Origin: Actinotalea fermentans ATCC 43279 = JCM 9966 = DSM 3133
Lineage (GTDB): Bacteria; Actinomycetota; Actinomycetes; Actinomycetales; Cellulomonadaceae
Reading direction: 5' to 3'
NCBI GenBank assembly: GCA_000767215.1
Contig: AXCX01000003.1
Coordinates: 1-39,760 of the forward strand
DNA: 39,760 nt
Each line of letters opens with the position of its first letter. Positions within the stretch are counted from its first letter, which is position 1. Below are positions 15,346 through 23,647 of this stretch, one piece after another. The translations under genes were made by a program, and so were the position numbers. The notes under the pieces were generated by a model. That model was not told the origin of the DNA, searched no databases, and saw only the letters and a list, made by a program, of their open reading frames with translations.

Positions 15346-16484
15346 GAGGGCTCCCCAGATGTCGACGGGGCGGACGCCGGCTGGCGCGCGGCGGGCGGAG
15401 ACGCGGCCGGGGCGAACCAAGCGTGACTCAGCACGGGGATCGGCTGCGCGCTGGACCGGGACGACCCAGAGGCTGCGGCGCCGCCGGCGGCAGCCGCGCC
15501 AGCCGGGCCGGCACTCGCTCCGCCGACGACGGCTGTGACCGAGCGCACCATCGACTGGACGCTGATGCGGCCCTGGTTCGCGACGGCGATGGTCGAACCG
15601 TTGGTCGACCGGTGCCACTCCCCGGCGACATGCGTGCCCGCGAAGTCCAGCACCTTGAAGCACGCCCATGGGGCCAGCGACGCCAGGAGCAGCAGGATCA
15701 GGCCCGAGAGCAGGGCGCCGATGCCTGTCGCCCCGCCGACCATCCCCACCGCGACGACCAGGACGATCACGATGGCGAGCTTCGACAGGATCAGCGCGAG
15801 GGTGACCTGGACCCAGCGGATCACCCAGCCCGAGGTGATCCGGGCGGCTCCTCCGGCCAGCGCGAGGGGCGCGACGACCACGGCGATGACGATCAGCGCC
15901 TGGCGGACCAAGAGCGTCCCAAGCGTGAGGGCGGCGCCGACGATGAACAGCAAGCCGAAGACGATCAGCAAGGCGCCGCCCGCGCCGCTGGCACCGGCGG
16001 TGGCCACCTCGGTGAGGAGCGCCACGTCGATCAGCCCTCGCGCCGCGTCCTGAATGGATGTGCCCGCGAGGCCGGCGATGCCGTCGCAGATCCCGTCGAC
16101 CGCGATGAGCAACGCCTGTACGACGGCGGCCGCGGCTGCGGTCCCGAGCGTCGCGATGCCTGCGCCGGTGACCGCGCGCGCCAGGCCGCCGGGCTCCCGA
16201 CGGATGGCCGCAGCGATGACCTGGACGACGAACAGGCCGACGATGACGACGAGGGCGACCGAGCCGAGCGCCGCCGCGTTGCGGGTCACGTACTCGGCGC
16301 TGAGGTCGACGGTGGTCGTCGTCGAGATGGCGTCGAACACCGCGTTTATGACGCTCTCGGCGGCGGACGCGAACGCGCCGCCGATCGAGTCGAGGATCCC
16401 GCCCGCCGCGAAGCTCCCCACGCCGGACACGGCGTCCGAGGCGAGGCACGCAGGCGAGATGGGCAGCAGGTCGCACATGTCCAT
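15342..16484 (-). CDS. VirB6/TrbL-like polytopic membrane protein
   Basis: A 380-residue membrane protein with about six to eight hydrophobic segments, for example GSVALVVIVGLFVVQVIAAAI, LLIVFGLLFIVGAALTLGTLL, ALIVIAVVVAPLALAGGAAR and LIVIVLVVAVGMVGGA-like runs near 15.7 kb. The C-terminal 70 residues are Ala/Ser/Pro-rich and probably cytoplasmic. It starts MDMCDLLPISPACLASD, a short Cys-bearing N-terminus. It is the inner-membrane channel subunit of the T4SS by position and topology. ATG 16484 has GGAG 8 bases upstream. Confidence 0.82.
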   Translation of the reverse strand: MDMCDLLPISPACLASDAVSGVGSFAAGGILDSIGGAFASAAESVINAVFDAISTTTTVDLSAEYVTRNAAALGSVALVVIVGLFVVQVIAAAIRREPGGLARAVTGAGIATLGTAAAAAVVQALLIAVDGICDGIAGLAGTSIQDAARGLIDVALLTEVATAGASGAGGALLIVFGLLFIVGAALTLGTLLVRQALIVIAVVVAPLALAGGAARITSGWVIRWVQVTLALILSKLAIVIVLVVAVGMVGGATGIGALLSGLILLLLASLAPWACFKVLDFAGTHVAGEWHRSTNGSTIAVANQGRISVQSMVRSVTAVVGGASAGPAGAAAAGGAAASGSSRSSAQPIPVLSHAWFAPAASPPAARQPASAPSTSGEPS

Positions 16485-16514
16485 GAGCTCGGCTCCGCTC
16501 GTTCGGGAGCCGCG

Positions 16515-16829
16515 TCAGACCAGCGAGCCGGTGTTCGAGAAGAACGTCACGATCGCGTTCGCCGCCCCGATGAGCAGCGCCGCCCCAGCCGCGACAACGA
16601 CGCCGGTCTTCCCCCGGCCGGCCAGGTGCGGGTTCCCCGAGTTGGAGCCGAACCCCCACACGACGGACGACACCACCAGCGCCGCGACGCAGGCAACGAG
16701 CCCGAACGTCAGGAGCGCCCCGACGATCTCACGGAGCTGCGCGAGGCCGGGCAGGCCCGAGGTATTGGACGAGATGCCGGGGTCGTCGAACGGTAGGAGG
16801 GCGGCGAGGGCGTACGGCGTCGCGAACAT
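16515..16829 (-). CDS. DUF6112-family small membrane protein (pilin-like)
   Basis: A 104-residue protein with two membrane helices (LLTFGLVACVAALVVSSVVWGF and GVVVAAGAALLIGAANAIVTFF) linked by a short Gly/Asn-rich loop GSNSGNPHLAGRGKTG. This matches DUF6112, the VirB2-like small protein at the head of SCO6880-type transfer operons. ATG 16829 is preceded by GGAG at 7 bases. It lies 30 bases upstream of the VirB6-like gene and 99 bases downstream of the small HTH gene. Confidence 0.8.
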   Translation of the reverse strand: MFATPYALAALLPFDDPGISSNTSGLPGLAQLREIVGALLTFGLVACVAALVVSSVVWGFGSNSGNPHLAGRGKTGVVVAAGAALLIGAANAIVTFFSNTGSLV

Positions 16830-16928
16830 GGTGGGCTCCGGGTGGCCAAGGTTCCGCGCGAGGGCGGCTCGCCACTGGGAGGCGCGTGCATGCGCACCGA
16901 GACCACGCCATGGACATCGCGTGACGCA

Positions 16929-17261
16929 CTACCTGTCGTGGGCAGCTTCCTCGTCGAGCCTTCGAGCCCAGCGCTCGTGCGCCGACTGTCGCGTCATCCC
17001 CGTCGCCGAGCCGATCTCGGCCCACGTCCTCCTTCCGGGACTGGACCGTGGCCAGCCCAGCGCGGACGGGCCATTCGTGCTCCGCGCCGCGGCTACCGCC
17101 CTGCGCTCCAGTTCCTTGGCGAGCTTGACCGCTGCAAGCGCCGCCGCGAGTTCGCGAAGTTCAACGGGTTCGTCCGGCCGGCAACGGGCGAGTTCCTCCA
17201 CAGCCCTCCTGAGGAGCCTCGCGGCGGCACGTTGGTGGGAGTCGCAGCCGTCAGGGATCAC
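16929..17261 (-). CDS. Small HTH protein at head of transfer operon
   Basis: A 110-residue acidic/basic protein. N-terminal helices (QRAAARLLRRAVEELARCRPDE, PVELRELAAALAAVKLAKELERR) precede a clear HTH: RTWAEIGSATGMTRQSAHERWARRL. The HTH resembles those of small sigma-region-4-like or AsnC-like regulators common in these operons. GTG 17261 has no strong ribosome site. A pair of TCACCTGA direct repeats overlaps its start, which could be its own operator. It probably regulates the T4SS operon that follows; the DNA target is inferred. Confidence 0.68.
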   Translation of the reverse strand: MIPDGCDSHQRAAARLLRRAVEELARCRPDEPVELRELAAALAAVKLAKELERRAVAAARSTNGPSALGWPRSSPGRRTWAEIGSATGMTRQSAHERWARRLDEEAAHDR

Positions 17262-17287
17262 CTGACAAACGTCTCATGTTCACCTGA
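17258..17287. promoter_or_regulatory. TCACCTGA direct repeats upstream of transfer operon
   Basis: TCACCTGA at 17258-17265 and at 17280-17287, 22 bp apart (two helical turns). They straddle the start of the HTH gene and would read TCAGGTGA on the operon strand. Repeated motifs at helical spacing beside an HTH gene suggest an operator, but could also be chance or part of the coding sequence. Confidence 0.4.
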
Positions 17288-17432
17288 GCGATCGCGGCCA
17301 ATTGGATGTATGCGCAGGTCAGGCAGGGTGTCGGCGGTGTCCGAGGTCATGGTCACAGTTGTATGTGCCGTCCTCGGGACGGTCGCGTGAGGACACCCTG
17401 AACTCATGCGTTCGCTCCGAAAGGACCGGCAC

Positions 17433-17597
17433 ATGGCACGACGCCCCCGTGATGCTGATGATGCGCTCTTCACCTTCCAGCTCAGTCGGGCAACGGCAGA
17501 GAAGATCACCGTCGTCGCGGCGATGCTCAAAAGCGTTGCTGGTGCGCTCGCGAGTCTGATCGTCCTGGGCCTGCTGATCACCGCTGTGTTCCTGTGA
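17433..17597 (+). CDS. Small single-span membrane protein
   Basis: A 54-residue protein (MARRPRDADDALFTFQLS then a helix ATAEKITVVAAMLKSVAGA) with a C-terminal hydrophobic span SLIVLGLLITAVFL. AGGA lies 8 bases before the ATG at 17433; ATG 17406 would add nine residues. A hairpin with GAGCCGC/GCGGCTC overlaps the stop, consistent with a terminator. It is on the opposite strand to the transfer operon. Unknown function; small single-span proteins in ICEs sometimes serve exclusion or toxin roles, which is inference. Confidence 0.5.
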   Translation: MARRPRDADDALFTFQLSRATAEKITVVAAMLKSVAGALASLIVLGLLITAVFL

Positions 17598-17614
17598 GCC
17601 GCCAAGTGCGGCTC
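17596..17614 (+). terminator. Hairpin at end of small membrane gene
   Basis: Stem GAGCCGC / GCGGCTC (7 bp) with a 5-nt loop, beginning inside the stop codon of the 17433 gene. A second inverted repeat, GATAGGCG ... CGCCTATC-like, lies at 17635-17663 and could terminate the minus-strand methyltransferase gene. Confidence 0.5.
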
Positions 17615-17755
17615 CGGGGGGCCGCCACGCGGCGGATAGGCGCCATGGGGCCACGCCGCCTATCGTCGACGGGCACTGCACCGAAGACGGTCACCCGGAC
17701 CCCTCCGCTGACGCTTTGTGCGCTGTGTCTTCAGCTCCTCGTCGGAGCGCTGAGG

Positions 17756-18586
17756 TCAGGCGTGCTCGGCGGCGAACAGGATGTGCGTGCCGCCGTCGGC
17801 TGCGCCGGGCTCGGCGCACGCAGCGACCTCGTGTTCCAGGAACCGGGTCCAACGGTCGGGGTCCGCCTCGAGGTCGGCCAGCACGTCAGGGTCGCCGAGC
17901 GATGCCCAGTTGCTGGCGCTCATCGCGAGCGTGCGCCCGCCCGCCGCGGAGACCAAGTCAGCGAAGCCGCCGGCGCGGAACATCTGGCACACGTGCGCCG
18001 ACCCCGCCAGGTGGCGCAGGTCGCCGGTCGCGAGCACCCGGTCGTTCGCCTCCTCGCCGAACGCGGCCGCGACCTTGACCACCCCGGGCAGCTGGTAGCG
18101 CCACGTTCCGAGCATCGACATCACCGAACCGACGACGACCCCGCCGCGGGCGGTGATGCGCAGGAGCCCGCGAAGCGCCGCCTCGGTCTCCTCGAACGCG
18201 TACGAGAGGGGACCGCCGTAGGCCAGGACTGCGTCGAACTCGCCCTCCGCGAAGCGGCTGACGTCGCACACGTCCAGCAGCTCGCGCCGCTCCACCGCGG
18301 CCTCGGCTTCGGTGGAGCCGACGTACCGCTCGTTCAGACCCAGCTGGACCGGCGAGATGTCCGTCACCACGACGGTCGCGCCCAGTGCGGCGAGCTCGGT
18401 CGTGAACCGACCGGGCCCGGCTCCGACCTCGAGCACGCGGGCGCCCGGTTGCACGAACCGGGCGAGGAAGCGCCGGTGTACCTCCAGGGACACGCGCCCT
18501 GCCACGTCGCCGACAAGACGGTTCCACTCGGCGTCGCCGAACTCGTCGTAGTAGGCGCGCGTCGCTTCCCTGTCCTCAGCAGTCAT
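17756..18586 (-). CDS. SAM-dependent methyltransferase
   Basis: A 276-residue class I methyltransferase. Motif I is LEVGAGPGRFTTELA (residues about 55-70), the acidic strand TVVVTDISPVQL follows, and DAVLAYGGPLSYAFEE is motif IV/post-I. It shows no DNA-methylase catalytic motif (no NPPY or DPPY), so small molecules or proteins are likelier substrates. ATG 18586 begins MTAEDREATRAYYDEFGDAEW, a usual N-terminus for this group. It lies in cargo between two transfer blocks, and its substrate cannot be named. Confidence 0.88.
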   Translation of the reverse strand: MTAEDREATRAYYDEFGDAEWNRLVGDVAGRVSLEVHRRFLARFVQPGARVLEVGAGPGRFTTELAALGATVVVTDISPVQLGLNERYVGSTEAEAAVERRELLDVCDVSRFAEGEFDAVLAYGGPLSYAFEETEAALRGLLRITARGGVVVGSVMSMLGTWRYQLPGVVKVAAAFGEEANDRVLATGDLRHLAGSAHVCQMFRAGGFADLVSAAGGRTLAMSASNWASLGDPDVLADLEADPDRWTRFLEHEVAACAEPGAADGGTHILFAAEHA

Positions 18587-18978
18587 GACCGGCAGTGTGC
18601 CCGACCGCGCGCCAGCGGCAGTCCCGGTCGCGCCCACCGGGCGCCACCGTCACACCGGAATCCAATGGGGGGCGCCGCGCCCCTCGAGATGCGGATCCGC
18701 ACCGACGACGAAGACCACCCGATTCCTGGCAAGGGCGCCTCTCTCCTAGGGAGCGAGGAGACTGCGCATGCTTGGCCGTCGCCGACGTCGGTCGCGCTGA
18801 GCACCGCGCGAGAACGCATCCGCCCATTGCGATGCACCGGCGCGCCGAAGGTCCCGATGAGCCCGACCGGAGAGAGGGCCCAACCACCCGGTTGGGCCTG
18901 ATCACTGTCTGCGCACTATGGGAGGGTGCATGGTGCGGGCGACAACTGCGATCGCCGCGTCAAGGCCGGGGGTGTGCG
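18587..18978. other. 392-bp intergenic region with a hairpin
   Basis: No supported gene. It separates two divergent genes and so must hold both promoters. A strong inverted repeat GGCCCAACC-ACCC-GGTTGGGCC (18877-18898) stands in it, with no T-tract; it may end a short transcript or be an operator. The rest shows nothing I can assign. Confidence 0.55.
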
Positions 18979-19614
18979 ATGCGAAGCGCTCTGTCCGTTG
19001 CGGCACTCGCGGCGGTGCTGGCTCTGTCGGCGTGCGGAGCGCAGGAGCCGGGCAGTGCCTCGGAGGACACCACCGAGGCCTCGGAGACGCGAACCGCCAC
19101 CGCGGAACCGACGACGGAGTCCACACCGACGCCTACGCCTACGCCTTCCCCGACGCGGGTGCCAGGGACATACATGCTGGGCGAGACCGCCGAGGAGTTC
19201 GCCGGCGGCGTCCTCACTCTGAAGTCGATTGAGGTTGTTCAGGAAGTCGCGACCACGGACGGTGTCCCGATCACCGCTGCGGAGGGCGAGCAACTCGTCG
19301 TCTTCCACACGCACTTCGTCAACAACTCGAACGGCACGGTGGACCTGTCGTGTGCGGGGGTGCTGACCTGGTACGTGCAGGTGTTCGACACTGAGCAACG
19401 CGAGCTCGCGCCGGTCTTCGAGACTTACCGCATCCCCGGGAACCCCGAATGCAACTATCAACTGCTTTCGGGACAGGAGTCGGACTGGAACTTCGTGTTC
19501 CGTGGAATCGCTGGGGCCACGCCACGGGTGCTTCAGATCACCGACACTCGCACGTACGAGGACTGGATCGCCTGGGCACTCACGGACGAGCCGCTTCGGC
19601 TCGCTGAGGACTGA
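18979..19614 (+). CDS. Secreted lipoprotein, DUF4352-like
   Basis: A 211-residue lipoprotein. The signal peptide (MRSALSVAALAAVLALSAC) ends with lipobox LSAC, so the mature protein begins with the Cys at residue 19. A Thr/Glu/Pro-rich linker (TPTPTPTPSPT) follows, then a beta-sandwich-like domain with FHTHFVNNSNGTVDLSC and WNFVFRG, resembling DUF4352 lipoproteins. It is exported to the outer face of the membrane. Its stop lies 86 bases from the end of the convergent P60 gene. In an ICE, surface lipoproteins can serve entry exclusion, but there is no direct evidence here. Confidence 0.78.
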   Translation: MRSALSVAALAAVLALSACGAQEPGSASEDTTEASETRTATAEPTTESTPTPTPTPSPTRVPGTYMLGETAEEFAGGVLTLKSIEVVQEVATTDGVPITAAEGEQLVVFHTHFVNNSNGTVDLSCAGVLTWYVQVFDTEQRELAPVFETYRIPGNPECNYQLLSGQESDWNFVFRGIAGATPRVLQITDTRTYEDWIAWALTDEPLRLAED

Positions 19615-19700
19615 ACGACTCCCAGCCGGCGCTTGAGACGCTCGGGGAGACTGTCTCGTAGAGATCGCGTCCGAGGCACTCCCCGTGTCGAGTGATGGAC

Positions 19701-20705
19701 TCAGGAGCTTCCAGAGAGCCGGAGACCGCCGATGAACTTCGGCGCCCAGTACGAGCTCTGCGACACGCGCTGCTCGATCTTCACCACGTCGCCCGTCTGC
19801 GGCGCCTCGATCATCGCGTCGCCGCCCAGCGACATCGCCACGTGGAAGATCGTCGACGGGTCGCCGAGGTCATGCGCGAAGAACACGAGGTCGCCCGGCT
19901 GGAGCTGCGCCATCGTCGTCACTCGCACGCCGGGCGCGTTCCACTGGTCCCGTGACGTCCTCGGCAGCAGGACGCCCGCCTGCGCCCAGGCGTAGCGCGT
20001 GAGGCCCGAGCAGTCGAAGCCGACCGTGCCGGCGCCCGAGCCGAAGCCGAGCGTCGGGCCGTTCAGGTCACCACCGCCCCAGGCGTACGGCGTGCCGAGC
20101 CACTGCTCGGCGGCCGCGATCGCGACACGTGCGGACTCAGACGCCGGTGCGCACCCTGCCGACGCCGCAGCCGCAGGGTCGTCGAGGATGTCCGCCAGCC
20201 ACGCACGAGCGCCGGCCTCCCACTTCGCGTAGGCGTCCGGGAACGCCGACCGCTGCACGGCCTGAGCCGCCTCAGTGAGCGCCATCGCCTCCCACCCGTC
20301 GACGTCGAGCAAGCCACGGTTGCCGGTCGGCGAGGACGGACCACCGAAGAATGCCGCGGCCGCGTACGCAGGCTCGCGCACCTGCTCCGGCGTCCCCCAG
20401 CCCATCGACGGCCGCTGCTGGAACAGCCCGAGCGAGTCGCGGTCGCCGTAGTCGAGGTTGCGCAGGCCGGACTCCTGCATCGCGGTCATCAACGCGATCA
20501 GGAGTCCCCGCGCAGGCACGTCCCGCTGCTGGCCGACAGCGACGATCACCCGCGCGGACGCCGCCTGCTCGTCGTCGAGATCCACGACCGGCCCGGCGGC
20601 GACGGCGCAGCCACTCTCCGACTGGAGGGAGCCGGCCAGACCTGCCAGCGCGCCGGTGAGGACGAGGACGCCCGCGACGACGGCGGCGCCAACCTTCGCG
20701 AGCAT
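19701..20705 (-). CDS. NlpC/P60 peptidoglycan hydrolase with transglycosylase-like domain
   Basis: A 334-residue secreted protein. The N-terminal hydrophobic segment is a signal or anchor (VGAAVVAGVLVLTGALAGLAG). Residues about 50-190 resemble a lytic transglycosylase: IALMTAMQESGLRNLDYGDRDSLGLFQQRPS has the catalytic Glu context. The C-terminal NlpC/P60 domain has catalytic Cys in GFDCSGLTRYAW and His in IFHVAMS. Such two-domain enzymes (VirB1/Tcp-like) open the cell wall for the T4SS. ATG 20705 overlaps the VirB8-like stop (ATGA), so it is translated with it. Confidence 0.9.
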   Translation of the reverse strand: MLAKVGAAVVAGVLVLTGALAGLAGSLQSESGCAVAAGPVVDLDDEQAASARVIVAVGQQRDVPARGLLIALMTAMQESGLRNLDYGDRDSLGLFQQRPSMGWGTPEQVREPAYAAAAFFGGPSSPTGNRGLLDVDGWEAMALTEAAQAVQRSAFPDAYAKWEAGARAWLADILDDPAAAASAGCAPASESARVAIAAAEQWLGTPYAWGGGDLNGPTLGFGSGAGTVGFDCSGLTRYAWAQAGVLLPRTSRDQWNAPGVRVTTMAQLQPGDLVFFAHDLGDPSTIFHVAMSLGGDAMIEAPQTGDVVKIEQRVSQSSYWAPKFIGGLRLSGSS

Positions 20706-21364
20706 CAGGGCACGACCGTCGCGCCGACCAGGACCAGGTGGCAGCGGTCGACGTCGGCGCCGTCGGCCGGGCATCGCATGCCGATGGTGACCGTCCGCTC
20801 GCGGGAGGCGGTCTTCTCAACGCCGGCCTCGACGTACGTCGTCGTCTCGATGCCTGTGACGTTCCGCATCGCCCAACCCGGCTCGGCCTGCCCGCTCGTG
20901 ACCACCTGCGCCCAGGAGCCCGGCTCCCAAACGTCGCCCGCCTCGAACGTCGACCGCTGCTCGTTGGCGCGCATGCGCTGCCACAGCTCGTCGGCGGGGA
21001 TGCGGGCGGCGACCAGTGCCTCGAGGTCGGCGCGGCCGGTCTCGCTGAGCCCCGGGTCCGCGTCGGCAAGGAGGACGTCCTGGTAGTCCGCTGGGTCCAG
21101 GCTCCGGGTGTCGACGGCGAAGAGCGTCTCGGCGACGGCCGTCGCGTAGGCGTCGGGCTCCTCTGTGTGCGGCAGGGACGTCGCCCCGCTGGGCGTGTCG
21201 GCGCGCGGAGTGCGCTCGGGGTTCCGGCCGGCCGGGGCAGTGGCGCTCGGGGGATCGGACGACGGCGCCGCACCCGGCGCGAGCGTGCCGCGCATCGTCC
21301 AGGCGGTGACGACGACCACGAGGAGTGCGCCGATGGCAGCTGCGATCCCGAGCGCCTTCTTCAT
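20705..21364 (-). CDS. VirB8/TcpC-like membrane protein
   Basis: A 219-residue protein with one N-terminal membrane span (ALGIAAAIGALLVVVVTAW), a Pro/Ser/Thr-rich linker, and an outer domain starting at DAYATAVAETLFAVDTRSLDP, which resembles the NTF2-like fold of VirB8/TcpC proteins. A Cys pair near the end (MRCPADGADVDRCHLV) could be a disulfide. ATG 21364 has GGAGG 8 bases upstream. It forms a short operon with the P60 gene, together completing the T4SS. Homology is weak from sequence; context is the main support. Confidence 0.68.
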   Translation of the reverse strand: MKKALGIAAAIGALLVVVVTAWTMRGTLAPGAAPSSDPPSATAPAGRNPERTPRADTPSGATSLPHTEEPDAYATAVAETLFAVDTRSLDPADYQDVLLADADPGLSETGRADLEALVAARIPADELWQRMRANEQRSTFEAGDVWEPGSWAQVVTSGQAEPGWAMRNVTGIETTTYVEAGVEKTASRERTVTIGMRCPADGADVDRCHLVLVGATVVP

Positions 21365-21431
21365 CCTGACCTCCCGCTGGGCGTGTGCCTCAGGGACGCC
21401 TCCCTGTGCGCACGCCGGACGCTCGGACGTG

Positions 21432-22298
21432 TCAGGCGGCCGCCGCGTCAGCCAGGGCACCGGCTGCGGCGTGCTGTCGCGACGTCAGGAAGGCGATCCG
21501 GTCGACGGCACCGACGACGTCGGCGGGGCGAGCAGCGGGGTCACGGTGCAGAGCGAGGAGCAGCGACTGCGCCGCCCGGTCGCCGCGCCGCGGGCCGATG
21601 AGCAGAGCGGCCAGGGCGGCGAGCTCAGCACCGTTCAGCTTCAGGACGTCGCGCAGGTACAGGTCACGGCGAAGGGCGACCTCCTCGTACGACCGCCGCG
21701 CGCCAGCCATGACGTCGAGCGCACGATCGACGGCGTCGGCCCAGAACTCGGCCTCGGCGCGGTCGGCGCCGGCAAGGTGTCGAACGAGCGCCCTGAGGGC
21801 AGGAGACCGGCCGGTTCCGGCCGCATCTGAAGCGGTCCCGTCCAGCCCGGCGCAGGTCGCCAGGCACTCGTCGTCGGCGCCCAGGCGGTTCACGCCGACG
21901 GGCCACTCGCTGCGGGGACGCCGGACCGCACGAGCACTGAGCATCGCCGCCGCCGCGCCCTCCACAGCCATCGCGCGGCCCACCGCCGTCCACAGGTAGG
22001 CCCACGGCGCCTCTGCCGCCGCGACGTTGCGCGCGAACCTGTCGAGGGTGATCCAGGCGAGTGTCAGGACGTCGCCGGGGTCGGTCTCACCGCCGGCCCA
22101 GTCCCTGTGCGCCATGTTGGCCCCCCACTTGGCACACCTCTTGGTGAGTGCACGCATCACCGCTCGCCCGGCGACGCCTTCCCAGCCAAGGGTGGCCACC
22201 TCGCCGAGCGCGGCGCGCAGGCCCTCGTTGGTGTCGACGTCGAGGACGTCGACTTCGCCGGAGCGCGAGGAGGCAGGGGCGATGAGCGCGGTGGACAT
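21432..22298 (-). CDS. Sigma-region-2-like ICE protein of unknown function
   Basis: A 288-residue protein. Residues 70-110 (DPGDVLTLAWITLDRFARN, APWAYLWTAVGRAMAVEG) look like region 2 of sigma factors, but no region-4 HTH is obvious at the C-terminus; RRSYEEVALRRDLYLRDVLKLNGAELAALAALL might be a degenerate one. ATG 22298 follows a weak site. It precedes the VirB8-P60 pair by 68 bases in the same direction and is divergent from the XRE gene. It may be an ICE-specific regulator; family not identified. Confidence 0.55.
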   Translation of the reverse strand: MSTALIAPASSRSGEVDVLDVDTNEGLRAALGEVATLGWEGVAGRAVMRALTKRCAKWGANMAHRDWAGGETDPGDVLTLAWITLDRFARNVAAAEAPWAYLWTAVGRAMAVEGAAAAMLSARAVRRPRSEWPVGVNRLGADDECLATCAGLDGTASDAAGTGRSPALRALVRHLAGADRAEAEFWADAVDRALDVMAGARRSYEEVALRRDLYLRDVLKLNGAELAALAALLIGPRRGDRAAQSLLLALHRDPAARPADVVGAVDRIAFLTSRQHAAAGALADAAAA

Positions 22299-22373
22299 GG
22301 TGTCGGGGACTTCCGAGAGGCATCGCATGACATCCATCGGAAGCCGGGCCCACAGGACGGCGGCAGGTCACGT

Positions 22374-22414
22374 CGGGACGCTTCGGGACGTCCCGGCGAG
22401 CACCGGACGTCCCG
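22374..22414. promoter_or_regulatory. Three CGGGACG(TC) operator-like repeats
   Basis: CGGGACG at 22374-22380, a perfect 12-bp palindrome CGGGACGTCCCG at 22384-22395, and CGGACGTCCCG at 22404-22414. Starts are at 10- and 20-bp steps, so all lie on one helical face. They sit between divergent genes, 23 bases before the XRE start, and are good candidates for binding sites of the XRE-DUF5919 protein. Confidence 0.6.
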
Positions 22415-22436
22415 CCGCCGGGAGGGAGGTACGGCC

Positions 22437-23165
22437 ATGAAGAACGTCCAGCTCGAGACGGCGATGCACGCCGCCGGCCTCAACCCCGCCACGCTGGGCG
22501 AGGCGGCACAGGTCGACGCGAAGACCGTCGAGCGGTGGATCCGCGACGGCCGCATCCCGCGGGCATACAACCAGTGGGCCGTGTCGAAGGTCCTCAAGGT
22601 GGAGCCGTCCTACCTCTGGCAGAGCCCGGCCGACCTGCCGACGCAGTCGCCAGGGCCACAGGAGAGCCACCTCTATGCGCACCGCGGCCTCGTGCCCCAC
22701 CACCTGTGGACGGACCTCGTCAGGGGCCCGACGACGTCGTTCAGCGTCCTGGTCTACGCCGGCCTCCCGTGGTTCGAGGTTGACCCCGGAGTGCTCGACT
22801 GCCTCCGTCTGCGGGCGAGCGAGGGCGTGCGGATCCGGCTGGCACTGGGCGACCCCGACTCCCCCGTCGTCGCGAGGCGGGGAGAGGAAGAGGGGATCGA
22901 CATGGCCGCGCGGGTGAGGAACAGCCTCCGCATCATCGAACCGCTGATCGGCCACCCGGGCATCGAGGTGCGCCTGCACGCGACGACGCTCTACGCATCG
23001 CTCTACATCTCCGACACCGATCTGCTCGCGAACCACCACATCCTCGGAACGCCGGCCGCTCAGGCGCCGGTTCTCCACGTGCGACGGAGCCCCGGCGGCT
23101 TCCAGTTCGATCGATACGCTCGAAGCTTCGAGATCGCTTGGCACGACGCCCGCACGTACGAATGA
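22437..23165 (+). CDS. XRE-family regulator with DUF5919 domain
   Basis: A 242-residue protein. The N-terminal HTH is LETAMHAAGLNPATLGEAAQVDAKTVERWIRDGR, followed by YNQWAVSKVLKVEPSYLWQSP. The C-terminal domain (SFSVLVYAGLPWFEVDPGVLDCLRLRASEGVRIRLALGDPDSP, HATTLYASLYISDTDLLANHHILG) is DUF5919, resembling a phospholipase-D-like fold. It is usually paired with a Nudix gene, as here. ATG 22437 follows GGGAGGGAGG. The stop overlaps the Nudix region by one to three bases, and three operator-like repeats lie just upstream, so autoregulation is likely. Confidence 0.83.
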   Translation: MKNVQLETAMHAAGLNPATLGEAAQVDAKTVERWIRDGRIPRAYNQWAVSKVLKVEPSYLWQSPADLPTQSPGPQESHLYAHRGLVPHHLWTDLVRGPTTSFSVLVYAGLPWFEVDPGVLDCLRLRASEGVRIRLALGDPDSPVVARRGEEEGIDMAARVRNSLRIIEPLIGHPGIEVRLHATTLYASLYISDTDLLANHHILGTPAAQAPVLHVRRSPGGFQFDRYARSFEIAWHDARTYE

Positions 23166-23176
23166 GCGGAGGTCCC

Positions 23177-23647
23177 GTGGCCCGCACCGACTACTACGAC
23201 GATCCGGATGCGCCGACGCCGAACAGCGTCGTGCCCGCGGCCGTCGGCTGCATCACTGACGACCAGGGCCGGATCCTCCTTGAGCACCGCGTCGACAACG
23301 ACCTGTGGGCGTTGCCGGGCGGGACCCACGACTTCGGCGAGAGCATCGTCGAGACGGTGGTCCGCGAGGTCCGCGAGGAGACGGGGCTCGACGTCGAGGT
23401 GACCAGGCTCGTCGGGCTCTACACCGACCCCAAGCACGTCATCGCCTACACGGACGGCGAGGTGCGGCAGCAGTTCACGCTCGCCTTCGAGTGTCAGGTG
23501 GTCGGTGGGACTCTCGAGAAGGACTCCGAGAGCCAAGAGCTGAGGTGGGTTGCCCCGGAGGAGCTCGACGGGCTGAGGATCCATCCGTCGATGCGGAAGC
23601 GGATCGACCACTTCCTCGAAGGGCGGAGAGAGCCCTACCTCGGCTGA
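23177..23647 (+). CDS. Nudix hydrolase
   Basis: A 156-residue Nudix protein. The complete Nudix box is present: GGTHDFGESIVETVVREV then REETG (G-x5-E-x7-REV-x-EE-x-G). Substrates are nucleotide diphosphates of the X type; exact one unknown. GTG 23177 has GGAGGT just upstream; ATG 23162 overlapping the XRE stop (ATGA) is an alternative. In pSAM2 a Nudix protein (Pif) causes intracellular immunity against redundant transfer, so this gene may play an exclusion role; that comparison is inference from the pairing. Confidence 0.88.
   Translation: MARTDYYDDPDAPTPNSVVPAAVGCITDDQGRILLEHRVDNDLWALPGGTHDFGESIVETVVREVREETGLDVEVTRLVGLYTDPKHVIAYTDGEVRQQFTLAFECQVVGGTLEKDSESQELRWVAPEELDGLRIHPSMRKRIDHFLEGRREPYLG

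Noticed and set aside
15346-16659. Extension of the SCO6880 frame to 928 codons
   Set aside because: It is out of frame with the VirB6-like gene and has shadow composition; ATG 15345 with GGAG is the start.
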